64,000 nt of DNA from Daldinia sp. FL1419 (lineage: Eukaryota > Ascomycota > Sordariomycetes > Xylariales > Hypoxylaceae), in assembly GCA_025201765.1 (NCBI GenBank), contig MU623436.1:81691-145690 (forward strand), given 5' to 3'. Below the pieces are notes generated by a model. The model ran no database searches. It had not been told where the DNA came from and saw only the letters and a list, made by a program, of their open reading frames with translations. Position numbers and translations under genes: made by a program. Below, in pieces: positions 53,619 to 64,000 of this stretch. The stretch's first letter is position 1. Each line of letters begins with the position of its first letter.

Positions 53619-55194
53619 AAACTGACACTACGAAATTCCTATTCCATCGGTACCGCGCGGCTAGTTTACGGAATTACCTTGTGAATATGTGCCAACGGGT
53701 ATTAATGGCTGCTTTTCATTGCACAGTTTGGTCTGCAGCACGGCCCGGTACTTTGGCATAGCATCGGCGTTAAAACCCCTGGTTGTGATTTTCCGGAACA
53801 TAATTTGACGAGGGAAAAGGGGCTTTACCTTGCCCAGCCTTGTACGGCAGGGTTTAAGCAAACACGCCCTAGTCCCGATCCGCATGTGAATCCCGAGTGG
53901 TCCGAATATGGAATGGATATCATCCTGGATGGTCATTCTTATGACGTTTATTGGTGCGGTAGCACCGTCAGGCAAACTTCATCTTCAAACCTCTCTTGTA
54001 GATAGACAGGTAGCACAGCCGGCGAACCCGACCAGTCTAAAGAGGAATCACATAGCATTGCACCCCAAAATTTCTGACTATTCATGTTTTTCTGCAGCAT
54101 AGCAACCTTCTATATAGCAAATAGAATTTGGTAAGTGATTGTCCGGGCCCCGGGGTAGATGAATAGCACCCCATGACAATTAACTTGTTCGTGCCGAGAA
54201 GGAGAAATGATGATTCAGGAGGCAAAAGAATTACAGTGGACGAATTACGAAGCTGAAAATGGCCGATACAACGGCGAATGTCTGAAAAATAGTTGCTTTT
54301 TTTATATATTTCTTGCCTTAAACGAAAGAAGCCTCCCTTGATGCCGCTTGACCGCCCAACCTTTTACATGCCCGCTACAAGCAAGTACTCGCCGACCGAA
54401 TAGATCATCTATGTAGGACACTGGAATTTATAGAAAGTACTAAGAGCCTCGCGAAGGAGGCAAGCAAGATAGACATAGAATCGAAGAAGAGAGAAAAAAA
54501 AAAACGCTTTCAAGCAAAGAAAGAAGCAAAAAGGGAAAAGAGGTATATAGAATACATCAAAGCCATGCCGACGCCCAGCCGATATCCAAATCCCAGTGTC
54601 CGTGTCCTGGTCATTAATCCGTAGCCCGTACATATCAGATGAGATCAAATAAGCAAAGATTCAGCGTAGTTCAATTCTCAGCCGCAGTTATTCCCCCCTC
54701 CCTCGTCTCCCTCCCCTAACCCCCGATCCAAAAAGCCGTTTATGATTCCCCAGCGCCAACCACCCGAAGTCAGCAAAGCCTCCCTTTCCCCCTCTGACGC
54801 CCCCAACCTCACCGCCTCCCGGACCATTACTTTCGCTGTTGGGCGTGTTGTGCCTATGGGGCTGTCCCTTGGCGTGTATGGGAGACAGGGCAGTATGCCC
54901 GCAGCGATGTGTGTTTGTTGCAATAAATGGGTAGATAGATAGATAGATAAATAAATAGATGAATAGATGAATAAATGATGGCTACTCAGGTAGGCTCGTA
55001 TGTGGTGGTCCGCGGGGCCGCAGACGACCCCAAGGCTATCGAGGCGGTCGGGAAAATAGATACAAAAGACGAAAGTAAACGAGGGAAGCGCCAGCGGCTT
55101 TGTTATGCCGGGCGTGCATCGTCTCGTCTGAGACAGAGTAGGCGGTATGGACCCCTAGTGTCTGCCTGAGCGTTTATTTGTCTCAGGACTCAAG
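53619..55194. other. 1.6 kb intergenic, convergent 3' regions
   Basis: No gene seen. Includes a GATA-type microsatellite (about 54936-54974). Open frames are short and on both strands. Confidence 0.5.
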
Positions 55195-56730
55195 TCATCG
55201 ATGGCTGGCCTCGAAGCCGGGGTTTGTGTACGGCCCGTCTTCCGCCTTGACGATATGCGAGATCTTGAGCGGGCTACCTGCGAGCCTGTCGGGCATGCTG
55301 AATTCGCCCTCGTCGAGCGAGCTGTCGCGGAGAGAAGCGCGCTTCTGCGGCTCCTCGCCGTCGGGCTTGTAACAGCATGCGCAGAGGCCGTTGGGCAGCT
55401 TCTCTTGATATTCGCCGCTCTCGACGGCTTTACGCTTTGCCAGTTCTTTCTGCGCGGCGCGTTCCTTGGCTGGTTCAAGTCGTTAGTCTCGAGACGTTAC
55501 GGACGGCCAAGTCCTGATTGATCAAGACTTACCTAGCTCAGCGGCCGCTAGTTGTAGCTTGTATGGTACCCAGTCGTAGAGCATAGCCCGTTCGGGATAT
55601 AGGTAGGTTAGACTAAAGTATGGCTTGTTTTCTCTCTGTTTTCGAACTTTCACGGTAACTGCCTCGATATGTCCGTCTGGCCTGAACACAAGTCTCCTTC
55701 CCTTATCTACTAGATGAGGGAGATGCTGGTTGTCTCTGTAGTGAACCCCTTGGATACCTTGGACCTCGCGTTGCTTTCCAGGGGGCATCGGAAATTTCTC
55801 ATTGAAGCGGATCTTGTTCTCCTGCCATGAAAGCTTCATCTCATATTTGTTGAATCGGATAAAATCACCCTCCTCTATTCTGTATTTGACGTTGTTATGA
55901 GGGTTCTTCTTGTTGCATCCATCCTTAGGATCCTCTTCGATAGCCGTCGACGGTTGTGGTAGAGGTTGCTGGCAATAGCCGCGAGACTGGGGGGCGTATT
56001 GCTGCTTCTCGCGACAAAATACAGGTTGCTGATCGTAGAAGCTTAAGTGTATGTTAAGGAACCCCCTTGAGTTCCGAGGTTGCGATAGAAGCTCTTGACG
56101 ATTACTGGATTCCCTCCTTCGGAGATTAAGATACTTGACGATGGGATCTTCTGTCGGCGGGAATGCTGGTTGTGAAGAGAGAGAATACTCATTTTCGGGT
56201 TCTGGGCTGGAACTGGGTGTCTGCAGTATCCTCCGAGGTCTATTCTGAGAACTCGGTAGGCGGGTTCCACGCTCTTCGGATGACAAGATGTGGTTGACAC
56301 CCGGGAGAGTGACTCGTGGAAGCTTGATCTTTTTCAAGCTTTCATCTAGATCGTCACATTTACGCTTGAGAAAGTCCCCACGAGGAGGTACTAGGTCTAG
56401 TCGAGGAGCATCATCGGACTCATACTTTGGCTTGGGTGTCTGCGGCGGTGATTTATTCGAAATATTTTCCCACGAGTCCGTGATGGAGTCCTGGGAAAAC
56501 GAAGAACCAGATCTTTCGCTTATTGGCGAATAAGGCGGCACTGACGTATCCGTGAAGCGGATCGTGCCGTCTGCTTTTCTGTGAGGAATAACTGGGGGGA
56601 GTCGGCTAGTGTTCAGTTGCACTGACTCCGCCTGGAGTGTTCGAAGTGAGATTGGTGAAGCGAAAAGTGGCCTACGCTGAATAGTTGACTCGTCCATTCT
56701 TGGAATATCGTTATCGTGTTGAGATCGCAT
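55195..56730 (-). CDS. conserved fungal protein of unknown function, probably nuclear
   Basis: A 490-residue protein in two exons, 55533-56730 and 55195-55469 (sum 1473, phase 1). The first 250 residues are Ser/Pro-rich with possible nuclear-localisation basic runs (FLKRKCDDLDESLKKIKLPR). A well-ordered region follows: EEGDFIRFNKYEMKLSWQEN, FPMPPGKQREVQGIQGVHYR, LVFRPDGHIEAVTVKVRKQR and PYFSLTYLYPERAMLYDWVP, ending in a helical AAAELAKERAAQKELAKRKA that is rebuilt by the splice. The C-terminus contains a CACCYKPDG cysteine cluster. I do not recognise the family name, but block conservation and clean splicing mark it as real. No enzyme motif is visible. Confidence 0.82.
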
Positions 56731-57036
56731 GCTATCAATATATCAATAGACACTAACTTGTCGACGGTATGAAGGGAAGCAAGGGCAAAAAAAATAAAAA
56801 AAATAGATGAAGACTTTGACGGCGAAGAATGCTTGCTGGAGATTAGGCGTGAAGGGAGAAGGTCTATTTATGACTCTTGAACCGATGTAAGAGAATGATG
56901 CAGTGGTAGGACAGGGTAAGTCAAGTGCCCTGCTGTTTAATATAGACCAACAACGTCCCGACACACAGGGTCGAGTCTACTGAAGAGTACTTGATGCAAC
57001 CCCAAGTGGATGAGCAGCAGCCCTGCGGTAGAGAAA

Positions 57037-57053
57037 CACCCCCCGGGGGTGTC
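57037..57053. repeat. GC-rich perfect palindrome
   Basis: ACACCCCCCGGGGGTGT-like inverted repeat, read from the run CACCCCCCGGGGGTGTC in an otherwise AT-rich spacer; it can form a six- to seven-pair hairpin with almost no loop. Possible protein-binding site; no nearby start codon supports a promoter. Confidence 0.5.
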
Positions 57054-58653
57054 CCTTGAGCGGCGACTATTGCTGCTCCGTCCTTGGCTTGCTGGTATAT
57101 ATAATGTGGCTTGGGTTGACAAGTACGCCCATATGTCTCTAGTAAAATGACGACGAGTAAAATGTTTTTTCTTTTAAAAATGCTCACCAGTAAAAGCGAT
57201 TGGTGGGGATATAAACGAGACAAGAACTACTGCGGAGAATAAGCCATTCTGCACTGAGAATCTAAACTTGACAAGAGGCGAGCGGGAGCGGTGGCCGACG
57301 TGGTAGGGTAGGAATGAACAACTCGGAGAATGGCAGCGTCTGGTTGAGTGGCGGTATAAACTTAGCGGAGGAGTAGCCCATCCATCCCCAGTCCGTGATT
57401 CTTGAATGGGCGAACCATGGCGCAAGGGGGGGCTCAAGGTCTAAGGCTATTCTCGACGCAAACCTGGACAATCTCGACACACTGTTTCAATGGATGCGAC
57501 CACATCTAAATGGTGGCCGATCGTGCATGAGGCATGAGACATGAGACCAGCAAGAGACATTTTGAGTATAGCTACAGGCACGAAAACACGGCCTCCGCAT
57601 TAGTAGTATAAAGATCGCCTGCGGCGAAAATCCAGAAGAGTCCAGTGAGAACAAGTCTTTATTCCCACCCGTTCGAGATGGAAACAAAGCAATTGAAGAA
57701 TCGGTCCCGTCTTTTCCAGCCGACAAAGTCTAATTACCGCCGTTTGGCACTGTGAACGACCTCTTAGGTGTCAACGGCACGCCATTCGCTTATAACCCTG
57801 AGAGGTTTCCAAGCTGTCGGTACCGGTCCACCAATGAAACCATCGAGTACTGTCCAGGGGCAGGTCAACCGAAGAGGGGGTGAAAATACGCGGGCCGGTT
57901 ATACGATTCGACAAGTATGAGGGATAGGACTGAATTATGCTAGATGTGCTGTCAGCCTGCGATGAGGATTGTCAGGAAGCGCGCATAAGCAACCCAGCCA
58001 TCGCTATCGGCGCCAGCCACTTAAGTGAACGTTGTCTTAAGGTGACATCTACGGGAGCGGCTTAGACACCAAGTAGCCTAGGTAGGTAACTATCCGGCAA
58101 CTTGGGTTCGTCTACTAACTAGTAGATAGAATACCTATACATGAGCAAAAGCCGGACTAAGAAGTATGCTTTTTAGGCTTCGCAAGCGCGACGATGTCAA
58201 GCCTGTCGTGTTCCTTATTGGATCATTTATCGTGGGGGTCGTTCGTGGTCTCGACTTGTCCACCTTTTTCCACCTTCGGGCCGGCATCAGTCGACTGAAT
58301 GCTCGGGCCAAAGCAAAATTCAGGCAAGTTCAAGCAAATCCTTGCCCAACCTGGTTCTGCAGATTTGGGAGAGTGGACTAATAGGACAACCCTGTTCATA
58401 TCCCCGACAGTGCAAATGAGGCATGTGAGTCGCATGCAACCTACTACTATAGTATGTAGGCATGTACCAACATGGAGAAATCCAAAGCGTCGAATGCAAG
58501 GTTTGAGCAACTTTCGAGCCCCAGAGTGACGAGAGAGGCGAGCTTAGGGTATATGTAGTGTAGTTAGAGAATGTCATCGTAAGAAGGATTGATCGTATCC
58601 TAACCCCTGTCTCTATCAAAGCTGCAACAATTCGAATGTCACCTTAAATACGG

Positions 58654-58681
58654 TTTTTTTTTTTTTTTTTTTTTTTTTTTT
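58654..58681 (+). repeat. T28 homopolymer
   Basis: Twenty-eight consecutive T followed by GT7. Could be the end of an old retroposed copy in minus orientation, but no coding remnant was found next to it. Confidence 0.95.
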
Positions 58682-60045
58682 GTTTTTTTCCTATGTTGGT
58701 TGGGACGAGTACCGCAGCGTTTAACCTGGAAAGCTGGTGACTTGGCTTCCCGAGGCAATTTAGCATCCGAAGCCGATATCTTCAGAAATGGGTGGTTTTT
58801 TTTTCAGTTTCCTCCACCGCCCCTGTTTTTTTCGACTTCCTAAATTTGGTACCCCCGAAACTAGTAAACGCCGTACCAGAGTGTATTCGGTGTTTACATA
58901 GTAATATGGTTGTAACACCTAGCGGCTGAACTCTATGGAGGAAAGTCGTATTCTGTCTCCAGATTTAGGAAACGAAATGCTGTACTCCGTTCGGAGTCGC
59001 GCGTGTTTTTTGCTAAATTTCCTTTCTCTCCCCATCTTCTGCAAGATTTGTCGGCCAATGGGTCCGTCAAGATGCAGAACACGTATGTAGAGGCTTTTCG
59101 TGCGAATATGCATTGGAACAATGATACTAAGGCTTTCAGCAAGTTTCAAAATTTTCGCAAGCTCATTGGGCGGCACGGTATCCGCCTGCTGTGATGACGA
59201 GCAAGACACCGCCTGCCGATACGTCCGATCTCCAGGATTCTCCAGATTGATTCCCAGGGGTTCTGTAAGCTAGGATGTTTAAGCATCCTGATGGCCAGAT
59301 CCTGACGCTAAACTGAATCTCGCGTCATGGAGAATTCGGACCCCTAGTCCGCTAGGGCCGGCTCTGATGTATGCCTGAATATCGCAATGGACTCTGACCT
59401 GGTGTATAAGCTAAGACCTACTACTAGTGTATACCTAGTAGATATAGTTTCGTTATGTTTAAACTAATTCCACTAGCGACAAGAAACTAGTCTTTTCAGG
59501 GAGTCGGAATTTCTGACATATCACATTGTCGAGACCACTGATTTCCACCTGTAGCTACCTAAACATCCAAGACAAGTCTTAACTTTCAGCTGCGGTTGAG
59601 GAGTTTAGATTTTGTCATCATAGACGTTTATTTAGCGCTTCCCGGAAATGTGAATAACTTTTATAGGTGGCTCAAACGAGTAGAGGTCATCCCGATAGCT
59701 TTTGAGGCTCTCCAGAGTGAAACAGCCGGTAACACCAGTTTCGGAACACAGACCCTACGTTACAATTACCGTTTTTATATCACTGTTACACTAAACCGTA
59801 GAATGTACCAACTTTTATGTGGTAGACAGTATTTGATGAAATCGCGACAGGAGGCGAGTCAGTCTCAGCGAAATGGTTGATGCCGAGTAAGTTTACGATG
59901 GAAATAAATTCAAGGCGCCGGCTAGGTCGTGCGCCTAGCTAGGAAAATAGTAATTTGGACGGAACAGATCGGAGACTTGATCAGTGCGGCAAAACAGTCG
60001 AAAACAGTATTGAGCACAACAAGCTGATTTGTGTGAACCGTGGGG

Positions 60046-61326
60046 TCATAGCTTAGATCTATCGGCTACTGGGTTAATAGGGTCGTTGCTAGCTGTTGCT
60101 TCTTTCTCCCCGATGGCTGTACCTGAGTTGGAGGCTGCCGTCGATGGCCATACACTATTGTCATCTGTCTCGATAAACGATTCGTCGCCAGAAAATTTCC
60201 TATCATTGATTAGTCCGTTACTAAAAGCCCCCTTCAGGGGTAAGCAGCAAGAGGCGCTCACCATCCCCTCTCCTCGCCGCCTCGAAGAAAGCTGCATTCA
60301 GAGTCTAGCTCACAAGTCCAGCCCCCATAGAGACCAGAATCAACCCTCCCTGGCGACCTTAGATCAGGTGAGATTGAGCCGTGTGGCTGGCGATCGACGT
60401 CACCCGAAGGATCGGTTTTCGATCGAGTTTTAGATGTTGCTTCTCTGATCTCCCCGTCGTTCCGTACCGCTGGAGTTATGGCGTTAGTTTTCGCCTTGCA
60501 GTCAGGCTCTATGGATGCTTGAATGGTGCTACGCCGCCGCCGCCTGTATTTGCTTAGTCCGCAAGTAAATGCTCCGAAATCTTTTTCGGCTTCTCCAGTT
60601 AGAACCCGTCCTAGCGCAATAACTACTGCTGCATGAGTGCATATTATCACAGCTCTGTGACCTTCCCGATCGCTCCGACTAATGATAAAGTCGATAGCTT
60701 GTGCAACCCGATCATGCAACTGCGGCAGAGACTCTCCGTAGCGCGAAGGCGCTGGGCTAGATGTGTAGCTTGTATCGATTTCGGGGAAGAAACTCTGCAG
60801 TTTGTCCAGGGGTGCGGACGAGGGATGCTCGAAGCGTGCTAAACCATACCATTCACCAAGGCCGAGATCTACGCAAATCTTGGGATGTGGGTCTCTTGAG
60901 ACATTTCCAGACGTTTGGGTCTGGAGAGGTCGAAGTTTGCGTACAAAAGGCTGAATTGTCTGCATACATCGATAATAAGGGCTGGAATAAACTTGATCTA
61001 TCGACGGATCAAGCTTCAGTAGATACTCCGCTAAGTCTTCTGACTGCTCGATCCCGTGGGATGCAAGAGCTGGATCGGTTGGTAAGCCGGTAGGAGAGCG
61101 GACCGAAGCTGTATAGTTACCAGTGGACGGGTCCACGGCCCACGGCGAACGGAACTAGCGACGGTAAGCTTGTACTCGCTCAAATAGCCTCTAAGTGGCT
61201 TTCGCCGTAAAATAGGAGTAAGAGAATATAGTCTCGGAGATAGAAGGGAGTAGTGGGATTATGGATAGATTAGAATCAAGCACACCTTACCCCATGTCGG
61301 GTCACGTAAATGACTTCTAAAGACAT
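60046..61326 (-). CDS. histidine phosphatase superfamily protein (phosphoglycerate-mutase-like; TFIIIC tau55/Tfc7-related fold)
   Basis: A 360-residue protein in three exons: 61291-61326 (36 bases), 60262-61154 and 60046-60199 (sum 1083). The first exon encodes only MSLEVIYVTRHG, so the catalytic RHG motif is completed by FRSPW across the junction. The second histidine lies in AVIICTHAAVVIALG; YSSPYYRCMQTIQPF and LGLGEWYG are further family blocks. The third exon begins in the conserved GGEERGWKFSGDESF. Fungal proteins of this layout are annotated as phosphoglycerate-mutase-like or as the tau55 subunit of Pol III factor TFIIIC; I cannot decide between an enzyme and a structural role. The catalytic residues look intact. 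A gene model starting at the internal Met (61136) would lose the RHG motif. Confidence 0.88.
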
Positions 61327-62759
61327 TGACTGATTTCTGTTTCCATAAGCGACAACGGGTCGTCTAAAATAGAATTACTTGATCAGTGAGGCAGTTGTAT
61401 CATAGTTAGAAGCCACCAGCTTCGACAATCGACAAAGACCAAATCGCCACTCGTCCAATTATACCATGCTACGCGCAGAAGTAAATCTATAACTAGAGTA
61501 AGGTATTAATTACCACACCACGCGCACTCTGTCCGATTCGTATAGTTAAAATTGGTGGAACAGGGAACTCAACAGGAAGCTGTGAAGAGAGAATTATAAT
61601 GTTCAACATCGAGCGTTAAGCTTATTAAGAAAGTACCCTAGTAAGTGTCATGCCGAGGTAAATACATGAGATGTACCCATTTCGTTCGGGACTTTCCGAG
61701 CTTCCCAAGCTCGAAGCGGATTGAGGTCAGAGCGCGTCACGTGTGAGTCACGTGGATACACACTTACTTAACTCTACTAGGTGAGCTTCTAGTATAGCGG
61801 GCAATAAGTAAAGTAGGTACCTCCTAGGTACCAATGTATGGTAGCTACCTATACACTACTTACCTAGGTAACGTAGCCGTTATAACAGGACAAGTTTTTC
61901 TAACCAATCAAAAATAATCCTAGACATAAACGTGGGATATCCAAAACTTAACTATACCAATCACCATAAAGAGGTACATACACACCCCCCAAGGTTCCTC
62001 GCGAATTAAACCAATCAGAAATTATACAAGCATTTAGAGTAAAGAGTAAGATCGTAACTATAGCTAGGTAGACACCCTCGACTACTCGGCGATAGACCGA
62101 GTGCCACCGCAAATCGTTATACAACAACCGCCAGACTGGCTGCTTCATCGTCATAGACGGGAAGCGCTGTCAAACAACGGGATCTAGACCGCCCATCTAG
62201 CTCATCTAGCTGGAATGCCGCCGTTCTCTAACGATCCCTATCGCGATAGCGTATACGCAACATCGATCATGTTGGTCTGATAATCATTTCTGCACCTTCA
62301 CCAATTCGGGTTCTCGCTAAGGGAGCTGTGCAGCGCGTCGGCCGAGACAAGTAGCGGTATGCGAGAATCGTGCCGGGAATTATGGAGTCTAAAAGCAAAA
62401 ATAGGGTTTTTACAGATTGATTTATGCCGAGCGGACGGCAGGGGAGCATAAGTATGCCTACCTACCTATCATATCTCATTTCTCTAAGTGGCTTAATGAA
62501 ACTCATCTTGCGTCCGCCAGTTATCTAACACGGGATTACATAAAACATTTGTATAGTCCCCGTAGGTATAATCACTGTATGTATGATAGCAAGGGGTCTC
62601 TCGCTCAAATAATCTTCATTCCAGTATGTACACTTCGCTCATGCGCGCTAGTGCTTTCTATCAAACTTCTCAAGAGGTATCATGCTCCTCAGACCAAAGA
62701 ATTACGGCAAGCCCCAGTAAAGCAAACCCAAACATCACCCCAACTACCATTGAGGAGCA
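61327..62759. other. 1.4 kb intergenic
   Basis: Promoter side of the histidine-phosphatase gene and 3' flank of the small secreted gene. CCTAGGTACC palindromes near 61816-61833 and 61859-61868. No gene seen. Confidence 0.5.
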
Positions 62760-63233
62760 TTAGTTGCAGTTGGCATTTGCGGCAGCGTTGTTGTTATTGT
62801 TGTTGCCGTTTGCCTTCTTTCCGGCGTGGTGACGCTTGTTATTGCTAAGCTTACGGTCAGCCAGTTCCACTAATACAGGAGGTAGAAGGTAACGGTAGAA
62901 ACTGATGCATGTTCTGGATTTTCATAAGGAAGAATTACTTACTTGTTGCATGCGTTATTAGCAGCAGCGTTGTTATTGGTGTTACCGGCATTGGCACCGG
63001 CAGCGGCAGCGGCGGCATTGTTGTTGTTACTGTTAGCATTGCCATTGTTTCCGGTACCGGCTGCTACGCCATTGTTATTGTTGTTGTCTACGTAGAACTG
63101 TTAGAGTAGGTAGTATATATGAAACCATAATAATAGACATACTGTTGCCGCTGGCCTTCTTGCCGGCATGATGACGAGGCATGACCATAGCGCTAGCAGC
63201 GGTGGCGAGAAGCAAGATGGAGAAAAACTTCAT
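62760..63233 (-). CDS. small secreted Asn/Ala-rich protein with a duplicated RHHAGKKAxGN unit
   Basis: A 106-residue protein in three exons: 63143-63233, 62943-63087 and 62760-62844 (sum 321). Signal peptide MKFFSILLLATAASA, likely cleaved after residue 15. The mature protein is two versions of one unit: residues 20-30 RHHAGKKASGN and residues 83-93 RHHAGKKANGN, each followed by a poly-Asn stretch, an Ala-rich stretch and a single Cys (Cys77, Cys105). The second copy is preceded by Lys82-Arg83, a possible Kex2 site. Exon 3 corresponds to the second copy, so exon duplication is likely. No known domain. His-His plus basic residues might bind metal or anionic wall glycans; the pattern also recalls fungal repeat pro-peptides released by Kex2. 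The composition is strikingly unlike neighbouring genes. The exon model rests on splice motifs and on restoring the repeat. Confidence 0.7.
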
Positions 63234-64000
63234 TTTGACTGATTGGATAGAATGCGTTTAGATGAGAAAAATAGAAGCTGTACACGTCCTCTGGATCGTA
63301 TTCAAGATAAGTGAAAATGATAGTTAAAACGGAGGTCCAGCCACCAAGAATACGAATAAGAACGAAATGGAACGAAGGAAAATGAGACGAGTTGTTTTAA
63401 TGTTTGATAGCGGAATGAAGAAGGAAGATTGTTGAATTATCGTGGAACGCTTGGCTACCTACTTATACACATTCAGGACTCTACGAGCAACTATACTACC
63501 TACATACTGACCGACGATGTCACCTCGACGGGCTCACGACGACAATAGGCTTAGCTTCGAACCTGTGTAGCTCGAGGCGCCCTGGAATTCGTCAGTGACC
63601 GGGTGTAAAACAAAAGCGCCGTCATACTCCAGGTACTGAATTTGTCCTATTCGTGATAATAGCTTAGAGTTCTCTCTGCGGCATTTGCATCCAATCTCAA
63701 AAGAGAGAAGCGCGGCAGGATTTCGCGACGTTTCAGCAAGATCTGAAGCAAGGTGGGATATCTAGAATACGGGGAATAAAAGCTTGAAGCAGCCATTTCA
63801 CGCTCCTATTGGTGCGTTGTCCCCAAATGTCCCCAATTGGCGACCAAAAGACATGGGGTCAGCTCGCGCTTTGACACAAGCAGACAAGCATTTAGCAAAG
63901 CCTATGGAGGCCTATATGTACGACTTTGCCAAAATCAAAATTTTGAGGCAACTAAACCTAATTTAGGAAAGCGTAACCTTGATTTTATTGGCCAATACTT
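63234..64000. other. intergenic to window end
   Basis: 5' region of the small secreted gene; GAAGAAGG-type purine runs and no recognisable gene up to the edge. The frame 63784-63966 has no family features. Confidence 0.5.

Larger units (their letters stand above)
56731..60045. other. 3.3 kb gene-free spacer
   Basis: No convincing coding sequence. Short frames between 56921 and 58619 overlap on both strands and lack family features. Contains a T28 tract (58654-58681), CCTAGGTAGGTAAC near 58078, and an ACACCCCCCGGGGGTGT palindrome near 57037. Confidence 0.5.

Noticed and set aside
53661..54102. Overlapping frames after the Iwr1 gene
   Set aside because: Both strands open by chance; no protein-like features.
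55201..55521. 106-codon plus-strand frame
   Set aside because: Antisense shadow of the second exon of the gene at 55195-56730.
59596..59880. 94-codon plus-strand frame
   Set aside because: No family similarity recognised, isolated, no splice partner.

Overview
The window looks like nuclear DNA of a filamentous ascomycete (Pezizomycotina, probably Sordariomycetes). The signs are: about 21 well-supported protein genes in 64 kb; introns mostly 45-120 bases with GTAAGT-type donors, CTAAC/CTAAT branch points and AG acceptors; fungal-specific families (PhiA, type II membrane GH17 glucanase, Mid2-like membrane protein, Cbp3, Iwr1); and long AT-rich spacers littered with palindromic CCTAGG/TACCTAGGTA motifs. 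No bacterial operons, CRISPR arrays, rRNA or intact transposon were seen. Exon structures were worked out by hand from reading frame, splice motifs and phase. For nearly all complete genes the exon lengths sum to a multiple of three.

Layout. 1-4.7 kb: an accessory-looking block with a truncated FAD-linked oxidoreductase, a PhyH-type dioxygenase, an orphan open frame and a sugar/H+ symporter; it may be the edge of a metabolic cluster that continues to the left. 5-12.3 kb: small stress/cell-surface proteins (hydrophilic protein, PhiA-like cell-wall protein, small nuclear-type protein, single-pass membrane protein, second hydrophilic protein). 12.3-15 kb: gene-free. 15-17.4 kb: BtgC-like glucan endo-1,3-beta-glucosidase. 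18.9-23.6 kb: two large low-complexity proteins, one with a C-terminal cysteine-rich module. 26.3-28.4 kb: a 14-TM-type MFS exporter. 30-41 kb: housekeeping block with 6-phosphogluconolactonase, PHO13-type phosphatase, a second PhyH dioxygenase, dihydrofolate reductase, the bc1 assembly chaperone Cbp3 and a Cem1-like 3-oxoacyl-ACP synthase. 41.5-44.5 kb: an eight-exon OPT transporter. 45-47.3 kb: a glycogen-binding (AMPK1-CBM) protein with a C-terminal membrane anchor. 49.7-61.3 kb: SDR, Iwr1, an unknown conserved protein and a histidine-phosphatase-fold protein. 62.8-63.2 kb: a small secreted Asn/Ala-rich protein built from two copies of one unit, the most unusual gene in the window.

Most genes are independent housekeeping or cell-surface functions. 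Links that can be argued are folate one-carbon, NADPH and mitochondrial functions clustering at 30-41 kb (6PGL, DHFR, Cbp3, Cem1), and cell-wall functions at 6-17 kb (PhiA, Mid2-like, BtgC). No complete novel multi-gene system is visible. The leads worth following are the duplicated-unit secreted protein, the left-edge redox/transport block, the degenerate RNA-polymerase-III-like elements and the dispersed palindromes.
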